A stretch of DNA of 64,000 nucleotides from Diphasiastrum complanatum (GCA_029204225.1 MU832577.1:1-64000); one strand, 5' to 3'; counted from the stretch's first letter, positions 23,990-38,288 are shown. A program made the numbers and translations. The notes: generated by a model not told the origin, from the letters alone.

Positions 23990-24641
23990 GTGAGAGATTT
24001 CAACTAGTTTAGTCTAGTTTAGTCACATTTTGGTAAATTGTCAATAAGAGGCCAAAACTCATTTTAGACTTAGAGATAAACTTTTTGAAGTTATATTAGT
24101 TTAAAATACATTCAATAAACACTTTGGAAAGTGTGGAAAAGTTGGTAGTCGAGTTTGAGAGAGATTCAAATTTGAACTTTGGGTACATTGAATCTAGACC
24201 CAAAAATAGTAGGGTTTACATTTTGGAGGGAAAGCCAAGTGGCCAAATAGGGTTTGGAAACTCTATAAAAGGATGTAACTCGTGGAGAGACACATCTTCT
24301 CTCTTCTATCTCTCATTTCATCATTATACATGGTTCTCTTTGGGTTCTAGTACTCATTGGTGCACTATCTTGGTGTTATCTTGCAATTCTATGTGTAGAA
24401 TGATCATTTATTGCTATTTTTGGTTCCACACTTGTGAAATATAGTAGGGTGCTGTAATTGTACGGACATCAAACATATTTTATGTTTTGGTTCATGTTTG
24501 ATCAATATCTCTTAGAGTTTGCATCTCATTTTGTATGTAGATGCTGATTTTTCTACATTGGCAAGATTGTTGGTTTGCTCCTTATTGTAACCAAAGATTT
24601 GGGACATGGATTTGATCTTGAATGATCTGAAATCCTTCACA
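23990..24641 (+). repeat. 5' LTR, family 3 first copy, with TATA box
   Basis: Starts about TGTGAGAGATTT and ends CTTCACA directly before the primer-binding site. CTCTATAAAAGG near 24262 is a good TATA box. Downstream of it lies a CT-rich stretch (CTTCTCTCTTCTATCTCTC), the position at which the 47 kb copy has a very long GA/CT tract. Confidence 0.75.
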
Positions 24642-24653
24642 TGGTATCAGAGC
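24642..24653 (+). promoter_or_regulatory. tRNA primer-binding site, family 3 first copy
   Basis: TGGTATCAGAGC follows the LTR end directly. Confidence 0.9.
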
Positions 24654-25242
24654 TCTTGTGTTTCAGGTTATGAAAGGATCAGCCACATTTATCAAAGATT
24701 TGGAGGAGTTACCAATGCTAGAGCATGCTAGATTGATCTCTACTCAAAATTCAGCATTTTTGCATGTGTAGAATTGATCTTTTGTAGGTCAAAACTCAAT
24801 ATAGCGTTATATACTTGATCAATTCTGATTTCACACTTGGATTACTGGAATTAGATGATTTTTGGTGCATTAGGAAGGTCTCATTGGAGTATACAAGAAG
24901 ATATACCAAGTTTCTAGGAATTGCATGTAGAATTTGAGATATTCAATTTTTTGTGATTTTGTCAAAACCCTAATTTTGATTGGATCTCTAGTTTGTGAGG
25001 TTACTAAACTTCATTTGAGTGTGTTTCAATCTTAGGAGGTGGCAAGAATCATTATATTGAGGATAGATCATAGGTTGATCAAGATTTCACTATTCTATGT
25101 GTTGATTTTCTAGTTAGAAGTGCTAGAAGAGATTTGAGAGGTTCCATATCTTTGTGATTTCTTCTTGAGTTCATTTTTTGACATTCAAGAGAGTGATTTG
25201 TGCATTGGAACAGGTTGAAAGAGAAGATCAGGTCACTTCAAC

Positions 25243-25920
25243 ATGGCTACAAGTGGTGGATTTATGTTGGAGAGCAATGATAGGCTTACCTCAATCAACT
25301 ATTCTACTTGGAAGGTGAGGATGGAGTCCTTATTGGAGATGAATGAGTTGATGGAGATTGTTGCAGGTGTGGAGGAGAGACCTCAAGCACCTCAAGATCA
25401 AGTGAGGTATGACAAGAGAGCAAAGAAATCTCTACACATGATCAAGTTGAATGTTACCAATGAACTTCTCAAGGAATTTGGTAAGTGCACATCATCTTTG
25501 GAGGCTTGGGAAGCTTTGAAGAAGCTTTATGAATCCAAGTCTACATCAAGAGTGCTTACTATTAGGAGGCAAATCTTTCAAAGTTTGCAAAAGAAGGAAG
25601 AGAGTACTCATGCTTTTGTTTTGAGGGTTAAAGCATTCAATGATGAGTTAGCATGTATTGATGAAAGCATTAAGGAGGTAGAAGTTGTTCAAGTTATACT
25701 TAATGGCTTGTTGGATGATCATGCTAATCTTGTTCAAAGTTTTGCTATTCAAAAGACTTTGCCAAGTATTGTGGATTTGCAAGAGATCTTGGTGAATGAG
25801 GAATATAGGCTTCAATCAAGAGGAGGTGGATCTACATTGACATCTCATTATGAAGAGGATGCTATGTTCATCAAAGGCAAGTTTGAGGGCAAAGGCAAAG
25901 AAAGGACAAGATCAAGGTGA
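25243..25920 (+). CDS. Copia Gag polyprotein, family 3 first copy
   Basis: A 225-residue frame starts MATSGGFMLESNDRLTSINY and then STWKVRMESLLE, the canonical copia Gag N-terminus. It continues through SLEAWEALKKLYESKS, RRQIFQSLQKKEESTHAFVL and LNGLLDDHANLVQSF, the conserved capsid core. It stops just before the zinc knuckle, which resumes in another frame at about 25930. The copy at 57759-58415 is very similar and stops similarly, but its shift is of a different size, so the two breaks arose independently. Confidence 0.9.
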   Translation: MATSGGFMLESNDRLTSINYSTWKVRMESLLEMNELMEIVAGVEERPQAPQDQVRYDKRAKKSLHMIKLNVTNELLKEFGKCTSSLEAWEALKKLYESKSTSRVLTIRRQIFQSLQKKEESTHAFVLRVKAFNDELACIDESIKEVEVVQVILNGLLDDHANLVQSFAIQKTLPSIVDLQEILVNEEYRLQSRGGGSTLTSHYEEDAMFIKGKFEGKGKERTRSR

Positions 25921-25929
25921 TACTTCCTC

Positions 25930-26560
25930 TTTTGGCAAAAAGAAAGATAAGTCTAAGTTGAAATGCTTTTATTGTGGAATCAAAGGACATTTTTCAGATG
26001 AATGTTTGAAGAAGCAAAGAGATGAAGGTAGCAAGCAAATCAACTTTACTACTAATGATGAGGATCTAGGTGGTGATTCTCTTTTGATGTGTTCTTCAAG
26101 TCCAATATCAAGTGAGGGTACAAAGATTCATGGTGGATTGATAGTGGAGCTAGCTCACACATGACTAGTCACAAGGAGTTCTTTACTTCTTTGGTCACTT
26201 ATGATGGAGCCAAGAAAGTAATTCACATGGCCAATGGTGGTGAGTGTGTGATCGAAGGTATTGGTTCAATTCCTATTTGTCTCTCTACTAATAGGAAAGC
26301 AAGACTTGATGGTGTTCTTTATATTCCTTCACTTTCAAAGAATTTGCTAAGTGTTGGTCAAATGATGAAGAAAGGATACATGGTAAAATTTGGTGGTGAT
26401 GCTTGTTTCATTACAAAGGAAGAAATCTTGGTTGCTAGGGGCAATAGACAAGGTAGACATTTCAAGCTTGATGCTTTTGTTGTGGCTAACAAAAAGGATG
26501 GAATGGAAAAGGAAATTGGTCTCAACTTTCCAAAGTTATCTTTTAGCATCAATAAGATTG
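25930..26560 (+). pseudogene. Copia zinc knuckle and aspartic protease region, family 3 first copy
   Basis: A perfect CCHC knuckle, CFYCGIKGHFSDEC, is encoded at about 25964-26005. The protease active site is eroded: the expected W-W-I-D-S-G-A-S context survives as HGGLIVELAHT. The following frame (from 26161) retains the downstream part (VLYIPSLSKNLLSVGQMMKK). Two frame changes separate gag, knuckle and protease. Confidence 0.75.
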
Positions 26561-27840
26561 GTGGATCTTATGTAAAGTCTAACAAGCTTCCTTATGCTAG
26601 ATCTAGGTCAAGATCTAATATGCTTCTTGGAGATGTTCATCTTTGTGCTAACTTGGCTAGTCTTGAGGATAATGATGGTGTTTCAATGGTTCTTCATGTC
26701 AAGTGCAAGCATGAAAAAGGTAAGGAAAGAGCTAACTTCATCAATGGAGGTGAAGGTTCTTCCTTGAAAAAAATTGTTGTTAATGATTTCTTTGATCATA
26801 TGTCAAAAGATGTTGCTAGGTGCATGCATGAAGGAGGTGGTTCTTCTAAATTCTTTTTCTATGATTTCAAGAAAGTCATTTTTCCAGCAAGTGGAGTCAC
26901 ATGTCTTCATAAAGAGAGTAGATCAAATGGTTCTATCAAGAGACTTAGTGAGGGAGATAGTCACAAGTCAAGAAGAAGAGAAGTATGCGAAGAGTTCAAA
27001 GTAGGATGTACTTTGAATGGTCATTGTGAATGACAGTGAGGAAGAATCATTATCATATGATTCATTACCTAAAACATTGAGTAGAAGTTCTTGTTTGAAA
27101 AAAGAGAGTACTTTAATCATCCTTATGTTGAAAGTACTAATCATTTTTTTCATGGCTTCTAGGTTTCTACTTCTTATGATGCAATCATTAAGAGGGAGTA
27201 TTATGAAGGAAAGAGCAATGGAAGATTTGTTCTTGGGAAGATCCAAGGCATGGATCTCACATCTCTTCATCAACTCAAAGGATTCTATGATTGTGAATTG
27301 ATCACTCATGATCGAGATGGCAAAAGGTTGGTTGGAGAAGACTACATGGAGCAAATCGAGAGGCAATTTTTTCAAGACAAGGGAGATCTCATTGGTGAGC
27401 TTATTGAGGTTTGTTATGGACTCAAGAAGGCTGGATGTATTAGGTTTGATACTCATCTTCACCTACTCTACTTCATGTTGGATGGAAATTTTGGAATCTA
27501 GCTTTTGATTTATGATGGTGACATTGGTGACATTGTTTTCACTAACCTTTGTGGAAGATCAAGATCAAGCATTGATGAGATCTTGTTGGATCTAGATCAT
27601 ATGTTTGAGAGGGAGTATTTTCAGAGGTTCAGGTCTGAAGATATTCATATCTTTGATATCTTTGATGATCAAGAGAAAGGTAAGCAAGTGGAAGCAACAC
27701 ACTTTGCTTTATTCACTTTGGATTTTGTATATCAGCCAACTGGGAGATTGCCGAATTCTTCTAGTTTAATAGGGAGTAATGTTCCATTGAACAACTCCCG
27801 AGTCAACTTTTATCTTTGTCTGAATCACTTCGTAGAGTGA
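26561..27840 (+). CDS. Unassigned coding-like tail of family 3 (several frames)
   Basis: The protease frame runs on to 27033 into serine- and lysine-rich sequence that includes KIVVNDFFDHMSKDVARCMH. A second frame, roughly 27150-27501, reads IIKREYYEGKSNGRFVLGK, then IQGMDLTSLHQLKGFYDCEL and YMEQIERQFFQDKGDLIGEL. A third, 27505-27840, begins MIYDGDIGDIVFTNLC. None has the motifs of integrase, reverse transcriptase or RNase H. I do not recognise the family. It may be captured host sequence or a diverged element protein. Confidence 0.4.
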
Positions 27841-28302
27841 TTTCTTCATAGTATCGAGCTGAGAATCTAATAATATTGCTTTTAACATAAAGATTCTAAA
27901 CAAAGTCTTTGCCACAAAGGTACCAAACTGTCAAAATGTATATGTACAAAATTGCTTATATCTGAATGACTTCCTTCTATCCTGCAGATTATGTCGAATC
28001 TCCGCAAAATATTTAGCAAGGTTTCGCTCCCAGTCCACATATAGACTGAATAACTCTGGATACGTCATATTAATGTTGATCAGCAACCCTGCGTCGTCGA
28101 ATGCGTCTAAATCTGCAATAGCTTTGGGTTTGTGTTATTGAAACTGCGACTTTTGCTTCCAAGAATGTCGCTTATTGTCTTCGTTCTGCAAAAATTGAAG
28201 TTCTTTGATGCGAATATATTCGAGAGCATACATAGCCGAAGAGCCTATGTATAACTCAGCTAACCCGAAAGGTAGGACTTTAAACTTACCCTGGATTATG
28301 CC

Positions 28303-30150
28303 CTAGCAGAGACATCCTTTCTGCTCAATAGAAAGTTGGGCCCATAACCAGAGAAAGTCTTCCTTCTCCCATGGTCGCTTCCAATCGTCGAAGGCGATGC
28401 CTACTATGCCTGGTAGCATCATATAATCCATACACCATTGTGATTCAATGTTAAAAACAGGTGGACACCATTTCCAGAAGCGTTTAGCAAATGCACGGAA
28501 TCTGTCAGCACATACCTTCGACTGATTCTGCCGCATTCGTTTTGGCTGTGTAGATGCAGTTGCCAAGTCTTGAGTTTGCAACTCAGCAGCCAGCTTCTCA
28601 TCTTCCATTTGTTGTTGGAGATCTGACAACTTTTGTTTGAGCTTGTCAATCTTTGCGACTGCTTCTAGATACTCGGGATGGTCTGAGGCTCCCGTGCAGG
28701 CAGATACAGATGGAATTTGCTGTGTAAGGTCATCAATTCTGAGTAAGGCCTGAAGGTACTCGTCATGTGCATCTGGTCCACTACAAGATGGGGTAGCTTC
28801 ACTCGAAAACTCCTTTAGATCCGCCAATTCTTCCTCGACAAGAGTCTTTGAATCCTCGAGTGGTTGCAGGAACTCAACTCAAAAATTGTCGAGCATCTGA
28901 TCTTGGAGCTGGTTTAGCTTCGTGAGGTCGACTGTAACGGACCCTGCATTGGTGCATACAGAGAGAGCAGCTTCTGCCTTCAGTCTTCTCATTCGCTCCT
29001 CTTGAAAATGTTTATGGAGTGCGACATTATGTTGATTTGCAGTTGTCAGTTGCTGCTTTAAAGAATTGTTTTGAGTCTGATAATTATCAGACTTGGTCTC
29101 AATTGCCTTATTGATCTGTTTCAAAGAATCAGCTTCCTTTATTAAGGTTTGAACCTGTGTGTCAAGAGAACAATTTAGTTCAATCAGCTTCGTGTTGTCT
29201 GATTTGAGCGAATCAATCTTCTCGAAAGATGCCTTGAGATCTTCTTGGCATCTCCTTTTTGAGTTGACAAATTCCATCGTGAGTTGTCGGTGGTACTTGT
29301 CCAACTTATACACTTTAGCCACTAGGTTTTTGGCTTTCTCGATCATAGTGCGAAACCACTGGGGCTGGTCGTCTGGTTGTTCTTCATCTGTCACAGGTGC
29401 CCCAGTGTCGCCTTCAGCAATTGTTTGACTTTTGTCTGATGTATCAGACTGAGTTGCGTCATCGTCAGAGGAGGAGGCACTCGGCTGCTTCTGAGATGTG
29501 GAAGCAGATGCCTGTTGCGAAAAATCAGCAGCAGCAGCAGTAGCTCCATCAGTCTCCATCACCACAGTTGAAACTGGTTCCGACTGGGATGGTGCAGCGT
29601 CAATGTCCATAGCAGTGGTAGCTGCTACTTCGACGGCTGGTAGCCATAAATCGCAAGCAGCCAATTCTCCACCAGCTCCTCCACCAGCAGCCAATTCTCC
29701 ACCAGCTCCTCCACCAGCAACCAATTCTCCTCCAACTCCCCCGGCGCATAGCCGAGATACATGTGCTCCAACTCCAAAAAAAATTTGGTGCTTGATCCAG
29801 TGCAAAAATGATTTATATGTAATAGTGCCGATACAAACTGGATTACCCGCAAGTGCGTCTAAGATGTAACCAATTTTTTGCACTGAAATTGTCGCATCCG
29901 CATCCGCCAAAAAAAGTGCTTGGTTCGCATATTTACAAAACATCTTAAATGTGGTATCACAAATCATAGAGATCTTGTACCCCTTCGTGGGTACGAAGCA
30001 ATTGTTAAGGAAGTGGGCAGCTTTATCCACCGAATCCTTATTTGTTGAGATCATCTTCCCATCCATCGGTAATCCAAGGGCTGTGCAGAACAAGTCTTCA
30101 GAGATAGTGAAGAATTTGCCTCGCATATGGACTTTGAAATCCACCTCCGA
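28303..30150 (-). pseudogene. Accessory ORF of a Ty3/gypsy-like element, minus-strand copy, one stop
   Basis: The minus-strand frame is open from about 30150 to a TGA at 28881-28879. It resumes in the same frame 17 codons later and runs to 28303, giving about 600 residues in all. The N-terminal 150 residues (KVHMRGKFFTISEDLFCTAL, then FKMFCKYANQALF) resemble the plus-strand ORF at 31203. Next come three glycine/alanine repeats (GGGAGGELAA), an acidic serine/threonine-rich segment, and a long coiled coil (about 29350-28950) with many Q, K and E. The layout fits extra ORFs found after pol in plant Tat/Athila-type elements, but the assignment rests on position and pattern only. Confidence 0.55.
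29662..29745. repeat. 27-bp tandem repeat, three units, within accessory ORF
   Basis: Three copies of a 27-bp unit (core CCAATTCTCCACCAGCTCC) with one or two changes each. On the minus strand they encode GGELAAGG-type repeats between the N-terminal domain and the acidic region. Confidence 0.85.
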
Positions 30151-30154
30151 AATG

Positions 30155-30423
30155 GAATGAATGCAGCAGAGAAAGCCCGCCACAAGGCATGGCACGATCG
30201 GCGATTGCATAAGAAAGATCTGGAAGCAAAAGATCTTGCATTGATGTACAAAATCAAGCTGATCAAGGGTAAGTTGAAGTTTACTGGGGAAGGCCCGTAT
30301 AAAGTTAAGGAAATCCTGAACTATGGCACAGTAATTCTTGAGCACTTGGATGGAAAACAATTTGATACTCCGGTAAATGGAAGCCGATTACACAAGTTTC
30401 GGCAAACTGCTCTGCCAGTTTAG
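30155..30423 (+). pseudogene. Ty3/gypsy integrase C-terminal fragment
   Basis: The plus strand encodes ARHKAWHDRRLHKKDLEAKD, then LALMYKIKLIKGKLKFTGEG and PYKVKEILNYGTVILEHLDG, ending at a TAG. This is the C-terminal end of a plant gypsy integrase, which typically reads L-L-Y-x-S-K-x-K-x-x-x-G-K-L-x-x-x-W-x-G-P. The catalytic core is missing: upstream sequence belongs instead to an accessory ORF on the opposite strand, so a rearrangement lies near 30150. Confidence 0.75.
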
Positions 30424-31202
30424 CAAGCCTGATCTTAATATATTTTCTCATTTTATTTGTTTTCAATTCTTCGTTTTCAGTATTTAATTTGTTGACTTTT
30501 TTTTGGAAAAAGACAATTGAAAAAAAATAAAAAAATAAGGAAAGATTGATGAGTAAACAGAAGCACAGTATTTTTATGGAAAATGACTTAGAAAACCGCT
30601 GTTTTGGGTCGATTTGGCCAATACAGTATTAAAAACCTTCGTTGAGCTCTCAGACCGTACATCCACCCTTGATTTATATAAATTGAGGTGGGCGAAGGTT
30701 TCTGACAAGAGAAAATTCAATTTTTGAGTCAGGCAAATGTTCAGTGATATGCCATTTTGGGAACCTTCGTCGAGCATCATAACGTCATTATGAACCTTTG
30801 CCGACCTGCTAGATGATCTTAAAATGTCAAAATTAGGTTGTTCATTGGTCAGATTGTGGAAAAAAATATTTATGACAGTACCTGGACGAAGGTTCATCCT
30901 TCGCCAGCCCTGGAAAACGTTCGCCTGATAGGTTCAGATCCCTAGAAACCTTCGCCGAGATTTTTATAGCCTATTTTTACAGTACTATACATGCTTGCAA
31001 ATTTTTGTTCAGAACTAATCAGCCCAACTACTATTCAGTGTAATGGACCCACCAAATTCACCTATAAGTTGGCTGAATTCGATTTATTCCTCACTTGTGC
31101 TAGCGAAGCTCTTGCGAATTTTTCTTGCGACCCAAGCCTTCCAAATTTTCTGCATTGCCTTTTGATACATTCTCACGTGGTTATAATTCCTTTCTGATAA
31201 TC
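30424..31202 (+). other. Spacer between integrase tail and accessory ORF, with AACCTTCG motif cluster
   Basis: There is no gene. Seven copies of a motif close to AACCTTCG(C/T)CGAG, in both orientations, occur at about 30633, 30691, 30761, 30791, 30885, 30917 and 30946. Confidence 0.6.
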
Positions 31203-33387
31203 ATGTCTTCTACCGATACCTCCCAGTCTACGCGCTATACTATCCATCGTGATGTCCCATCTGCAACGGACATCATGATTCTTCCTAGCACAAGCATGGT
31301 CACTCAGTGGATGACCCTTGAGGAGCCTCTACTTACTGCAATGGGTATTCATGAGAGAGCCTTTTCGAGACTCATCAATATGGATTTCATCACTCTTGCC
31401 TTTAGTACGTGGAAGGAAGAGAAATCCAAGTTTTACATCACCTTCCAAGGAGCCACACACAAGGTGCGCGTCACTGAGGCCGCACTTGCAGCTATAGGAA
31501 TCTCATCCGGTATGCACGCCTCACCCAATCACAAACATGCCAAACAGGCCATCAAGCCATACATTGATCTCACCAACGATCTGCATTGGACTAATGATGA
31601 TTACCTTCTGGAAGCCATCACTGAGCCTTCCATCCACGCCGCTGCCCAATTGTTGAATCATTTCCTGATGGTTGGCAACCTCAGGAAAGACCGCATCACA
31701 TGTCAAATCCTTCACAGAATAGTGGAGTCCCACATCAAGTTGGCCAAAGCCCCTCTTGAACCTTATAATTGTTTCAAGACTGTTTCTGGTGAGCTCAAGC
31801 GAGCTATTAAGGCCAATACAAAGCAGTAGTTCGCCGTTGGCTCTCTATTGTCCCTCTTAGCCACTTCTCACTTAGAAAACAGAATCCATGGCTTCCACCT
31901 GGATTCTGTGCTTTCGGTTTACGAAGAAGCACCAGCCGAGTCATCTCACCAGGTCTCAAGTTCTCATAGTCGTCGTCGTCCATGCAGCGAGATCGTAATT
32001 CCTGACTCGCCTTTTGCGTCATGACGTCGTACTAGGCATACCTCGTCAGCTGCGCTTCCACACCCTACTGTTGTTCGCACTGAACTTCCCATTCCCCTCG
32101 TCTCTGATGCTTCCCTCGCCTCTGCTCCCATACAAGGACAGTCTGTGACCATTGGGCCTACCATTTCCATCACAGCTGCCCAGGCCGCCTCACCCCCGCA
32201 CACCGAAGCAACCTCACCCAACACACAGTTCTTCATGGATATGTTCGATGATTCCGACCCCCTTGGGGCCACCGAAATCTTTGAAATGCCTCAGAGCCCA
32301 GCACCCTTTGAACCCCAATCCCCTGGAAGAGGATTTTGGCATATCCATGAAGCTACTGTGAGTATTGAAGATGCCAGTTAGCAACCACCCACACAAGGTA
32401 GCCCAGCCACACTTCGGGTCGACACAACTGTCAAGTCACCAAAGTAGTTCGACGCCATGGTGCCTGAAGGGTTTGAAGACGAGGATATGTTTGAAGAAGA
32501 AGAGACTTTGGCACCTATTTCATGCCTACCACGGACAGTACCATCAGGGTCTCCTGCTGCTGCCACCTCCATGACTGTCGATTCTGGTGATGCTCTCGGG
32601 TTAGTTTCAAGCCTTGGGCAAGTGATCCAGTCTATGCTGGATAAAAAAAAAGATCTTTGTTTTAGGATCTGAAAACACTTTGATCAGTCAAAAAATTGTC
32701 CAACTGGATCGAGAGGTGAAGGTAGCCAAGCAACATGAAGAAAAGGCTGAAAGCGAAAAGACATTGGCCCAGCAACAAGCTGATCGCTTGGAAACCTACA
32801 TCAGCTCCCTGCAAAATGCCCTGACAACCGCACAGGATCAGGTAGATAAGGCAGTGCAAGAAGCCAAGCAATAGGTGCAGCTGCTGAAGGGGCAATTACA
32901 AATGGCCGAACAAGATCGCACATGGCTTCAAGGTGAATTGGATGCGACCACCCTTGAGCGTAATGCGTACCTGCAAACACAAATATCCGATCATCCGGTC
33001 ACACAGACGAAGATTGCATATTTGTTCAAGAAAGTGGAAACGTACAAAGTGGCCCTTAAAGGATTCCAAGGCCGCTTTGATAGGTTCAAAGGAGCAGCTT
33101 CAACCGAGTTGGAAAAGGCAAAAGAGACCATCAATGCCTATGAAAAATCCGCCGCTCACGTGTTGGAAGCCAGACCACAAATCTCCATCCCAGTCATGCC
33201 GCAATTCTCCCCTTCGCGCCAAGAAGTTGTACATATGGATATAGGGGTTGATTCGAGCATGGACCAGGGGGGAGCTCCAGATCTAGCAGATCAACCACCA
33301 ACTATACCGGCAGTACAATCGGATCCATCCTCATCAAGGACAGGCCATTTATTCAGAAGGCCCATCAGTGTCGAGGACCAGATCTAG
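31203..33387 (+). pseudogene. Accessory ORF of a Ty3/gypsy element, plus-strand copy, broken
   Basis: The ATG at 31203 opens MSSTDTSQSTRYTIHRDV. The N-terminal domain (to 31829) includes KFYITFQGATHKVRVTEAAL and AAQLLNHFLMVGNLRKDRIT. The same frame continues beyond TAG at 31827 through a proline/serine-rich region with further stops, to 32672. A +1 change at an A-run near 32640-32650 leads into a coiled coil (32680-33240; KVAKQHEEKAESEKTLAQQQ). Position directly after an integrase end supports an element-encoded extra ORF; function unknown. Almost all stops are TAG where CAG would fit. Confidence 0.6.
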
Positions 33388-33540
33388 ACCTTCTTAAAGC
33401 AGCATCCACATGAGTTCTCGTGTGGTGGATGGGTTCTCAAATTTAAGACCTCTGAGATCGAGGCCGACAAAGAATTGGACAAAATACCTGCACTGGAAAA
33501 GCAAAGGGATTTGGCACCCTGCGTGTGTAAGTCCAACCCA

Positions 33541-34080
33541 ATGATCACATAGTTATTTGATTAATTAGAATGTTAATAAAAGGACTTTAGGCCTTTTTGC
33601 AGGACTTTTAGTGTCGTAGGGCCTAAATGTCAAGTTAGTGAATAAAGTTGGGTTCCTCTCCAATTTTGATGGTTCCCAAACTTTTTTAAATTTGAATAGA
33701 AAGAGAGACAAGACTGGACCAATAGGATTCAGAGGCCGGGGTCCTCCTCTCTACTATAAAAAGGGACCAACTCGAGTTGTTCCTCATGTTCATTTCCTCA
33801 TTTCAATAAAGCATATTGGTTCTCTTTAGAAATGAATTGATGAATGTCCTTGCTTTTTCTCTCTTTCCTCCATTTCTCATGCTTTCTTTGGTATTTGCTA
33901 ATTGTTGGATTGATCATTATTGGGATTGTTATTTCTTATGCTTTTTGTGAGAGAGAAAGGGAGAGAGAGAAGAGTAAGTTTCTATCATTGTTGTGGATTT
34001 AGGGTTAATGGAAGTAGGGTTAATGGATGTAGTGTTAATGGATATTAGTGTTAGATCCTCCATTCATGTTGAAATCTGAA
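33541..34080 (+). repeat. Probable 3' LTR of the Ty3/gypsy element
   Basis: Directly after the accessory ORF lies non-coding sequence with CTACTATAAAAAGGG near 33751 (TATA-like) and AATAAA near 33805, the order expected for an LTR. Its partner is outside the window or lost, so the boundaries are uncertain. Confidence 0.4.
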
Positions 34081-34314
34081 CTATACTATCGCTCTCATGG
34101 GAACGAACCTCCACGTGACAACTAACTCCGTCTCTTTGATGCTAGATTGACTAGATCTTGGATTCAATTTAGGCAAGGAAAGAAACCCACTACACCATGC
34201 ACCTGCTTTTGCATTGTCCCTGACCCCCCTCGTTGTCTTCCCTCCCCATGCCCTCCCTACACCTATGGGCGCACCCTCCCTGTGCCCTTGGTATGCCCTT
34301 TCGATACGCGTGCG

Positions 34315-37094
<2,780 letters not shown>

Positions 37095-37823
37095 TGATGC
37101 CACCTCGTCTACCCTTTGGTCGCGGTAGCACCAAACCTTTACCTTTACGTGTATTTTATGGCTAACAAGGTCTGCAGTATGATGTAGTCCACATGATGGT
37201 TTCATAACCATCTAAACTGACTCAGAGCCCATTCATCCAACTGACCCATATTAAGATGCGACGCGATGAGTCTGTTCAAAACTACATTAAGCGTTTTAAA
37301 CGTCTCAAAGTAGAATGCGTTGATAAAAATATCATCAAACATATGGCCATAAAACTATTATGGGTTGGATGGCCAAAAACATCCGCCATGAACTCAAACC
37401 AGTTGACCTTTATGATCAACTTAAAGATGTGATGACTGATGCTATCCATGAGGAAGACGAAGGTTCCGACGATGACTTTGACCATCGTGAAAAGAAATCT
37501 AAGAATCTCGACCATCCTAATCATCCGAAGTTTGACAATGTTGCCCAATCTTCTAAACTTTTGCATCAGATGGAAACCTGGCAAAAAGCTATCTCATATG
37601 GATAAACTCATTGCCAATTTCCAAACCACCATGAAACAGATTGCTGAAAAATCCTTTCCAACAAGAGAAAATGTCTGGTGTCCAATCTGCTCATAGCATC
37701 ATATTGCTAATGAATGCCCTCAACTGCAAAATCATTTTCCAGCAACAACTAGACCCACCATCTATCGAGCATACCGCCCCTTTGAAACACACTGAAATGA
37801 AGTTCAGTAACCTCACAAACTAG
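37095..37823 (+). pseudogene. Ty3/gypsy Gag relic with degenerate zinc knuckle
   Basis: Starts MPPRLPFGRGSTKPLPL. It continues IKMRRDESVQNYIKRFKRL with KVECVDKNI, the typical gypsy Gag motif. It shifts frame near 37355 into HELKPVDLYDQLKDVMTDAI and an acidic stretch. Near 37675 a knuckle-like CPICS, stop, HHIANEC remains. Stops and frameshifts show it is dead. The sequence breaks off at 37824, where inverted family 3 sequence begins. Confidence 0.6.
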
Positions 37824-38288
37824 AGATCCAATCAAAATTAGGGCTTTGACAAAATCACAAAAAATTGAATATCTCAAATTCTACATGCAGTTTCTAGAAA
37901 CTTGATATATCTTCTCCAATGAGACCTTCCTAATGCGCCAAAAGTCATCTAATTCCAGTAAACCAAGTGTGGATTCAGAATTTATCAAGTATATAACCCT
38001 ATATTGAGTTTTGACCTACAAAAGATCAATTCTACACATGCAAAAATGTTGATTTTTGAGTAGAGATCAATCTAGCATGCTCTAGCATTGGTAACTCCTC
38101 CAAATCCTTGCTGAATATGGCTGATCCTTTCATAACCTGAACCAATAATCCTGCCAATGTAGAAAAATCAGCATCTACACACAAAATGAGATGCAAACTC
38201 TAATAAAACTTGATTAGACATGAACCAAAAAATAATATATGTTTGCTTTCCGTACAATTACAGTACCCTACTGTATTTCACACATTAT
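37824..38288 (-). mobile_element. Inverted family 3 fragment (leader and partial LTR)
   Basis: On the minus strand this matches the leader and 5' LTR end of the element at 23990-27840 (compare about 24390-24980). About 80 nt are deleted, including the primer-binding site and the LTR end. No coding part remains. Confidence 0.75.

Larger units (their letters stand above)
23990..27840 (+). mobile_element. Gag-protease copia element without recognisable pol, family 3 (first copy)
   Basis: The element has a plus-strand 5' LTR, a primer-binding site, a 590-bp leader, gag, a zinc knuckle and protease. About 1.4 kb of coding-like sequence of unknown type follows. I find no integrase, reverse transcriptase or RNase H. 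No 3' LTR is present; Ty3/gypsy-related sequence takes over by about 27840. The organisation resembles the TR-GAG class of non-autonomous plant retrotransposons, though those are described without an extra ORF. Related pieces lie at 37824-38288, 45487-48180 and 57395-58595. Confidence 0.7.

Noticed and set aside
29498-29869. Plus-strand Ala/Pro-rich frame of 123 codons
   Set aside because: It is the antisense of the glycine/alanine repeat and serine-rich part of the minus-strand accessory ORF.
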